Shown here in pieces: positions 59,438-64,000 of a DNA stretch of 64,000 bases. Under the pieces are notes generated by a model. It saw only the letters and a program-made list of their open reading frames with translations, was not told the origin of the DNA and did no database searches. The stretch comes from SIG622 sp045604705 (GTDB lineage: Bacteria > Bacillota > Clostridia > Oscillospirales > CAG-382): assembly GCA_045604705.1 (NCBI GenBank), contig JAZUOO010000030.1, forward strand, positions 40,797 to 104,796, read 5' to 3'. Within the stretch, counting starts at the first letter, position 1, and every line of letters starts with the position of its first letter. Both the position numbers and the translations under genes were made by a program.

Positions 59438-60853
59438 ATGTTAAAACACTACCTGATTTGCGAGACGGAAAACTCACTGTTGGATTTATTTTCGCCGGAA
59501 GAACTCACCGATAGAACAATACTTGTCGGGCTTTCCGGCGGTGCAGATTCCGTGTCCCTTGTATGTGCCCTGTGCACTTTATCGGAAAAATACGGATTTT
59601 CCGTATCGGCTTGTCATATAAATCATATGATACGCGCAGAAGAAGCCGACAGAGACGAAAACTTTGCAAAAGGACTCTGTCAAAGGCTTGGTATCCCCTT
59701 TTACTCAAAAAAATATGACGTACCTGCCATAGCAAAGAAAACAAAAAAAAGTCTTGAAGAAGCGGCAAGGGATATACGTTATTCCTACTTTTCCGAACTT
59801 TGCGACAGCGGCATCGCAGACTACATCGCAACGGCACACACAGCCTCGGATAATGCGGAAACTCTGCTTTTCAATATAATCCGCGGCTGCGGTATATCGG
59901 GACTTTGCGCAATTCCAAAAAAGAGAGGCAGAATAATACGGCCGCTTTTATCTCTTTCAAGGCAGGACATCGAGGATTACCTCAGCTTTATCGGCGAAGA
60001 CTACGTCACGGACAGCACAAACCTTGTCTGCGACTGTTCAAGAAACATTATCAGACATAAAGTTATTCCCGTACTTTGTGAGATAAATCCCTCATTCCAC
60101 CGTCAGGCAACAAAGCTTTCCGAGCTTGCCGCAAGAGAAAATGATTATCTTGACCGCATTGCAAAAGAGAGCATGACAGAGGATATAAATGAGCTTTCAA
60201 AGCTTGACAGAGTTATCCTTTCAAGAATCATAGGTATTCTGTACAAGGAAAAGACGGGCTATCTTCCCGGAATGAATCACATCGACACTGTCTGCGATGA
60301 GATATACAAGGCGGCAAAAAGTCGCAGCGGCGAGAAAAAGAGTTTTAGTTTTCCGGGAAACATAACCGTGGGATTTGAATGCGGGAAGCTTAAGGTAAGC
60401 GTCGGCGATAAAGACAAAGAAGCATATTCGGAATACAATTTTGAGCTTTCCGAAGGCATTACACCTTTTTGCAACGGAGAAATGCTGGTTGTATGTTCCA
60501 ACAAAGACGAAATCAACGAAAACTTTGTCAATCAAATTGAATATAATCAAAATATTTACAGTTTATTTATGCAGACAAAGCTTTTTTCAGATATAATAAG
60601 GGGAAAAATTTGTTTGCGTTCGGGACTCCCCGGAGATAAGATTAGAATAAGTGATATGTCAAAGGACATAAAGAAGATGTACTCTGCAAAAAAGATACCG
60701 ACTACTCTTCGCAAATATCTTCCGAGAATAATTGATTCCGAAACAAACGAAATACTTTCCCTGCCCTATGTCGGACTCTGTGATGCGCAGATACGTCATT
60801 CGGAAAAAGCGGATATTTTCATCAAATTATATAAACTTTGCAACAAGGAGTGA
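59438..60853 (+). CDS. tilS: TilS, tRNA(Ile)-lysidine synthetase
   Basis: 471 residues. PP-loop ATPase motif LVGLSGGADSVSLVCAL near residue 30, followed by ACHINHMIR and THTASDNAET-like TAHTASDNAETLL. It makes lysidine at C34 of tRNA-Ile(CAU), essential for decoding AUA. The C-terminal TilS substrate-binding domain has LRSGLPGDKIRI. The ribosome-binding site is weak. Its stop overlaps the ftsH Shine-Dalgarno region. Confidence 0.93.
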   Translation: MLKHYLICETENSLLDLFSPEELTDRTILVGLSGGADSVSLVCALCTLSEKYGFSVSACHINHMIRAEEADRDENFAKGLCQRLGIPFYSKKYDVPAIAKKTKKSLEEAARDIRYSYFSELCDSGIADYIATAHTASDNAETLLFNIIRGCGISGLCAIPKKRGRIIRPLLSLSRQDIEDYLSFIGEDYVTDSTNLVCDCSRNIIRHKVIPVLCEINPSFHRQATKLSELAARENDYLDRIAKESMTEDINELSKLDRVILSRIIGILYKEKTGYLPGMNHIDTVCDEIYKAAKSRSGEKKSFSFPGNITVGFECGKLKVSVGDKDKEAYSEYNFELSEGITPFCNGEMLVVCSNKDEINENFVNQIEYNQNIYSLFMQTKLFSDIIRGKICLRSGLPGDKIRISDMSKDIKKMYSAKKIPTTLRKYLPRIIDSETNEILSLPYVGLCDAQIRHSEKADIFIKLYKLCNKE

Positions 60854-60864
60854 GCCAACAGGCA

Positions 60865-62880
60865 ATGAAGAAGAACAGCAATTTAAAAAGTATACTCTTT
60901 TACATCATTGTTATAGTTTCGATGATAGGTATAAGTACTTATCTACTCAATGGAATGAACAGTCAGAAAGAGCTTGTATACAGCGACATCGTGGATATGT
61001 TCCATGACGGTGAAGTCAAAGAATTCGTCGTTACAAATGACAACGTTCTCGCTATCACCAAAACAGACGATACCGAAATCACATACAGTCTCAGAAGCGT
61101 TGATATGTTCTGGGAGGATCTCGGAGAACTTATAGATGAGCAGTATTCCTCAGAAGACGGAAATTTGGAAAAATATCACTTTGAAGCTCAGACTGAAATT
61201 CCGTGGTGGGTATCGTTCCTTCCCTACATTATCATAATTGCGGCTGTTATTATCATGTATGTAGTTATGATGAATCAAGCCATGGGCAAAGGTGGAAAGA
61301 TTAACTCCTTTGGTAAGGCACGTGCAAAATTGGGTGCAGACGAAAAGAAAAAGGTACTCTTTAAAGACGTTGCAGGTGCAGACGAGGAAAAGGAAGAGCT
61401 TAAAGAGGTTGTAGATTTCCTCAAGGATCCAAAAAAATTCACCGACCTCGGCGCAAGAATTCCCAAGGGTGTACTTCTCGTAGGTCCTCCCGGTACAGGT
61501 AAAACACTTCTCGCAAAGGCAGTTGCAGGTGAAGCTGGCGTTCCGTTCTTCTCAATTTCAGGTTCTGACTTTGTTGAAATGTACGTCGGTGTCGGTGCAT
61601 CCCGTGTGCGTGATCTTTTTGATACGGCAAAGAAGGCAGCTCCCGCAATTGTATTCATAGACGAAATTGATGCAGTAGGTCGTCACAGAGGTGCAGGTCT
61701 CGGCGGCGGACACGATGAAAGAGAACAAACTCTCAATCAGCTCCTTGTTGAAATGGACGGCTTTGGAAACAACGACGGTGTTATTGTTATTGCGGCTACC
61801 AACAGACCTGACATTCTTGACCCGGCTCTTCTTCGTCCCGGTCGTTTTGACAGACAGGTCACCGTAAACTACCCCGATGTCAGAGGACGTGAGGAAATAC
61901 TCAAGGTTCACGCTAGAGGCAAGCATTTTGAAGAACACGTTGACTTCAGAATTATCGCTCAGTCAACAGCAGGCTTCACAGGTGCTGATCTTGAGAATCT
62001 TCTTAACGAGGCTGCTCTTTTAACTGCAAGAAAGAACAAGAAATATATCGGTATGGACGAAATTGAAGAAGCTACAATCAAGGTTATTGTAGGTCCTGCA
62101 AAGAAATCAAAGGTTATTAGCGACTACGATAAGAAAATTACTGCGATTCACGAAGCAGGTCACGCTGTTGTTTCCTATTTCCTTGAGCACCATGACCCCG
62201 TTCATCAGATTTCAATTATCCCTGCAGGTTCTGCGGCAGGTTACACACTCTATGTTCCCAAGGAAGATAAAATGCATCTATCCAAGCGTGAAATGGAAGA
62301 TAACCTCGTGAGCCTTCTCGGTGGACGTGTTGCGGAAAAGGTAATGCTTGAGGACATCTGCACGGGTGCTTCAAATGATATTCAGAGAGCAACCGACATT
62401 GCAAGAAAGATGGTTACAACCTACGGTATGAGTGAAAAGCTCGGTCCCATTGTTTACGGAAGCGGACATGAAGAAGTATTCCTCGGACGTGATTTCAACA
62501 GTACTCCCAACTATTCGGAAAAGGTTGCCTCTGTTATTGATGAAGAAATCAGAAGAATCATTGACGAAGCATACAACAAGGCTACTGACAGCATTTCCGC
62601 TAACAAGGAAAAGGTTGAAAGAATCGCAGACTTCCTAATCCTGCACGAAACAATGACGGAGGAACAGTTCATGGCAGTAATGGCAGGCGATCCTACAGAT
62701 GAGGAGCTTGTTGAGATTGCTGAAGAAAAGCGCAGAAAAAGCCGTGAAGCTACCGAAAGTGCCGCAAAAAAGACATTTAAGGTAACAAAGAACGGTGCTC
62801 CGAGTATCGATGACATTGCCGAAGAAACATCGGAAAACATCGATAATACATCCGATACGGATAAAGACAACAACCAATAA
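60865..62880 (+). CDS. ftsH: FtsH, ATP-dependent zinc metalloprotease
   Basis: 671 residues. Two transmembrane helices (about residues 7-27 and 112-134) flank a small extracytoplasmic domain. AAA+ motifs: GPPGTGKTLLAKAVAGEAG, IVFIDEIDAVGRHRGAG, TNRPDILDPALLRPGRFDRQ. Protease motif HEAGHAV with the downstream Asp. Degrades misfolded membrane and regulatory proteins. The start was chosen at 60865; AAGGAG at the tilS end is about 14 bases upstream. A terminator follows. Unlike many Firmicutes, hpt does not separate tilS and ftsH. Confidence 0.97.
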   Translation: MKKNSNLKSILFYIIVIVSMIGISTYLLNGMNSQKELVYSDIVDMFHDGEVKEFVVTNDNVLAITKTDDTEITYSLRSVDMFWEDLGELIDEQYSSEDGNLEKYHFEAQTEIPWWVSFLPYIIIIAAVIIMYVVMMNQAMGKGGKINSFGKARAKLGADEKKKVLFKDVAGADEEKEELKEVVDFLKDPKKFTDLGARIPKGVLLVGPPGTGKTLLAKAVAGEAGVPFFSISGSDFVEMYVGVGASRVRDLFDTAKKAAPAIVFIDEIDAVGRHRGAGLGGGHDEREQTLNQLLVEMDGFGNNDGVIVIAATNRPDILDPALLRPGRFDRQVTVNYPDVRGREEILKVHARGKHFEEHVDFRIIAQSTAGFTGADLENLLNEAALLTARKNKKYIGMDEIEEATIKVIVGPAKKSKVISDYDKKITAIHEAGHAVVSYFLEHHDPVHQISIIPAGSAAGYTLYVPKEDKMHLSKREMEDNLVSLLGGRVAEKVMLEDICTGASNDIQRATDIARKMVTTYGMSEKLGPIVYGSGHEEVFLGRDFNSTPNYSEKVASVIDEEIRRIIDEAYNKATDSISANKEKVERIADFLILHETMTEEQFMAVMAGDPTDEELVEIAEEKRRKSREATESAAKKTFKVTKNGAPSIDDIAEETSENIDNTSDTDKDNNQ

Positions 62881-62892
62881 CAATAATCTTTC

Positions 62893-62936
62893 GGGCAGCT
62901 TCAAGCTTTCGGGTTTGTGGGTTGCCTGTTTTTCCC
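62893..62936 (+). terminator. Terminator after ftsH
   Basis: GGGCAGC / GTTGCCT seven-base-pair stem (two G-U pairs) with a 21-base loop, then GTTTTTCCCC. Confidence 0.62.
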
Positions 62937-63024
62937 CAAACCAACTGGCACAAAACAACGTGCGGTAAATCCGTACATTTTAAAATATACTGTACTGTCA
63001 ATTAACGACGGAACGGAGAATAAT

Positions 63025-63882
63025 ATGAATCTCAAAATAACCAAAACAGACCGTATTCCAAAAAAAGTCTGTGCCATCCATGATCTTTCCTGTATAGGAA
63101 GATGTGCCCTCACGGTAGTAATTCCCGTACTGTCACAGCTCGGAACACAAGTGATCCCGCTGCCAACGGCACTTCTGTCAAGTCACACGGGGGGCTATAC
63201 CGATTTTTCTTTTCTTGAGCTGACGGATGAGATGTCAAAGATTACAGACCATTGGAAGTCTATGGAAACGAAATTCGACAGCATATACTCGGGATTTCTC
63301 GGCGATGAGAAGCAGATAGAGTTCGTCCTTGATTTCGCTCAATACTGCAGAAAAAAGAACAACTCCCTGTTTTTTGCAGATCCCGTTATGGGTGATGACG
63401 GCATAAAGTATCAGACTTATACCGACATAATGTGCGAGCTAACAAGAGATATAGCAAAAAAAGCTGATGTTATTACTCCGAATCTTACCGAAGCTTGTAT
63501 TCTTCTCGGCATTCCCTACCATGAGAATTTTGAGAAAAATGAAATTAAGGATATGTTGATTTCCCTATCAAACAGCGGTAAAACAAGCGTCGTAATAACA
63601 GGTATATCCGACAGTGACGGCACTATCGGAGCAAGGTATTTTGACAGGGAAACCGGTGGTTACGGAAACCACTTTACAAAAAAGCTCGATGTATCATATC
63701 CCGGAACCGGTGATGCTTTTTCCTCGGTAGTGCTCGGAGCGCTTCTCAAAGGAAGAAGTCTTGGCGAATCGGTATTTTCCGCAGTTTCATATGTATACTC
63801 TGCCGTAGAGCTAACTCACCGTATGGGTACGCCCGTAAGAGAAGGTATTTTGCTTGAGTCAATTTCGCTCTCCGATGTATAA
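63025..63882 (+). CDS. pdxY: Pyridoxal/pyridoxamine kinase (PfkB/ribokinase-like)
   Basis: 285 residues from the ATG at 63025 (GGAGA six bases upstream). It belongs to the ribokinase superfamily: VCAIHDLSCIGRCALTVVIP (PdxY/PdxK-type start), LFFADPVMGDDG, VITPNLTEACILLG and the anion-hole motif PGTGDAFSSVVLG with the catalytic Asp. It phosphorylates vitamin B6 forms to salvage PLP; a ThiD-type hydroxymethylpyrimidine kinase is the main alternative, though the N-terminus fits PdxY better. Confidence 0.85.
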   Translation: MNLKITKTDRIPKKVCAIHDLSCIGRCALTVVIPVLSQLGTQVIPLPTALLSSHTGGYTDFSFLELTDEMSKITDHWKSMETKFDSIYSGFLGDEKQIEFVLDFAQYCRKKNNSLFFADPVMGDDGIKYQTYTDIMCELTRDIAKKADVITPNLTEACILLGIPYHENFEKNEIKDMLISLSNSGKTSVVITGISDSDGTIGARYFDRETGGYGNHFTKKLDVSYPGTGDAFSSVVLGALLKGRSLGESVFSAVSYVYSAVELTHRMGTPVREGILLESISLSDV

Positions 63883-63910
63883 TTGTTATACAAACTAATC
63901 AAATTTCTTT

Positions 63911-63934
63911 GCCGAAGGTGTTGCTGCCTTCGGC
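63911..63934 (+). terminator. Hairpin after the pyridoxal kinase gene
   Basis: Perfect GCCGAAGG / CCTTCGGC stem with an eight-base loop. The following bases (ATCATATATAAAA) are AT-rich but not a U-tract, so termination may be inefficient. Confidence 0.5.
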
Positions 63935-64000
63935 ATCATATATAAAAACGGCACTGTGATTTCCGAAAAAATGATAAATAATCAATATTGACAAATATAC

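Overview
The window reads as chromosome of a spore-forming, low-to-middle GC Clostridia, most likely of the Ruminococcaceae/Oscillospiraceae type. The pointers are addAB rather than recBCD, RNase J, RqcH/NFACT, TrmK, GdpP, YycH/YycI-like proteins, an alpha/beta-type SASP, Gram-positive Shine-Dalgarno sequences and TTGACW/TATAAT promoters. The lineage is an inference from gene content; no 16S gene is present. Nearly all of the 64 kb is housekeeping sequence. I found no prophage, CRISPR array, complete insertion sequence or obvious defence island.

Layout. 1-5.2 kb: addB (cut by the window edge) and addA on the plus strand. 5.3-20.3 kb, minus strand: a DUF1846 protein, an RlmI-like rRNA methyltransferase, recA-recX, murA, a YycH/YycI-like pair, and the rimP-nusA-ylxR-ylxQ-infB-rbfA operon. 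20.5-22.6 kb: a metallo-beta-lactamase-fold hydrolase, a TPP riboswitch with attenuator controlling thiT, and a small Cys-containing protein. 22.7-28.1 kb, minus: RNase J, a DnaD-domain protein and a YhaN-like SMC-type ATPase, preceded by a long leader with nested complementary segments. 28.2-33.9 kb, plus: a lipoprotein, secA and two related membrane proteins. 34-40.6 kb is the least conserved part: tRNA-Arg(CCT) directly followed by a MATE transporter, an AraC remnant, a VanY-type peptidase, a SASP, a second MATE transporter, a duplicated intergenic repeat and decayed coding fragments. 40.6-48 kb, minus: DUF1858, trmK, nif3, rqcH, a DUF3006-like small gene, a MITE-like element, a DEDDh exonuclease, a CaCA exchanger and an M16 peptidase. 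48.8-63.9 kb, plus: ruvC-ruvA-(inserted membrane protein)-ruvB, a topoisomerase IV/gyrase A subunit, yybS-gdpP-rplI-dnaB, tilS, ftsH and a pyridoxal kinase.

Functional themes. DNA repair and recombination is over-represented (AddAB, RecA, RecX, RuvABC, YhaN, an exonuclease, topoisomerase). Translation and RNA quality control follow (IF-2, RbfA, RimP, NusA, RNase J, RqcH, TilS, TrmK, RlmI-like). Envelope and transport functions include MurA, YycHI, SecA, FtsH, VanY, two MATE pumps, ThiT and CaCA. Regulation visible in the DNA includes a LexA-like box upstream of recA, the TPP riboswitch attenuator, near-consensus sigma-A promoters and many intrinsic terminators.

The observations most worth following up are the structured RNase J leader, the tRNA-Arg/MATE dicistronic arrangement, a 258-bp MITE-like element, a foreign-looking gene inside ruvAB, and the repeat pair with gene debris around the second MATE gene. 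I did not find convincing evidence for a wholly new multigene system.
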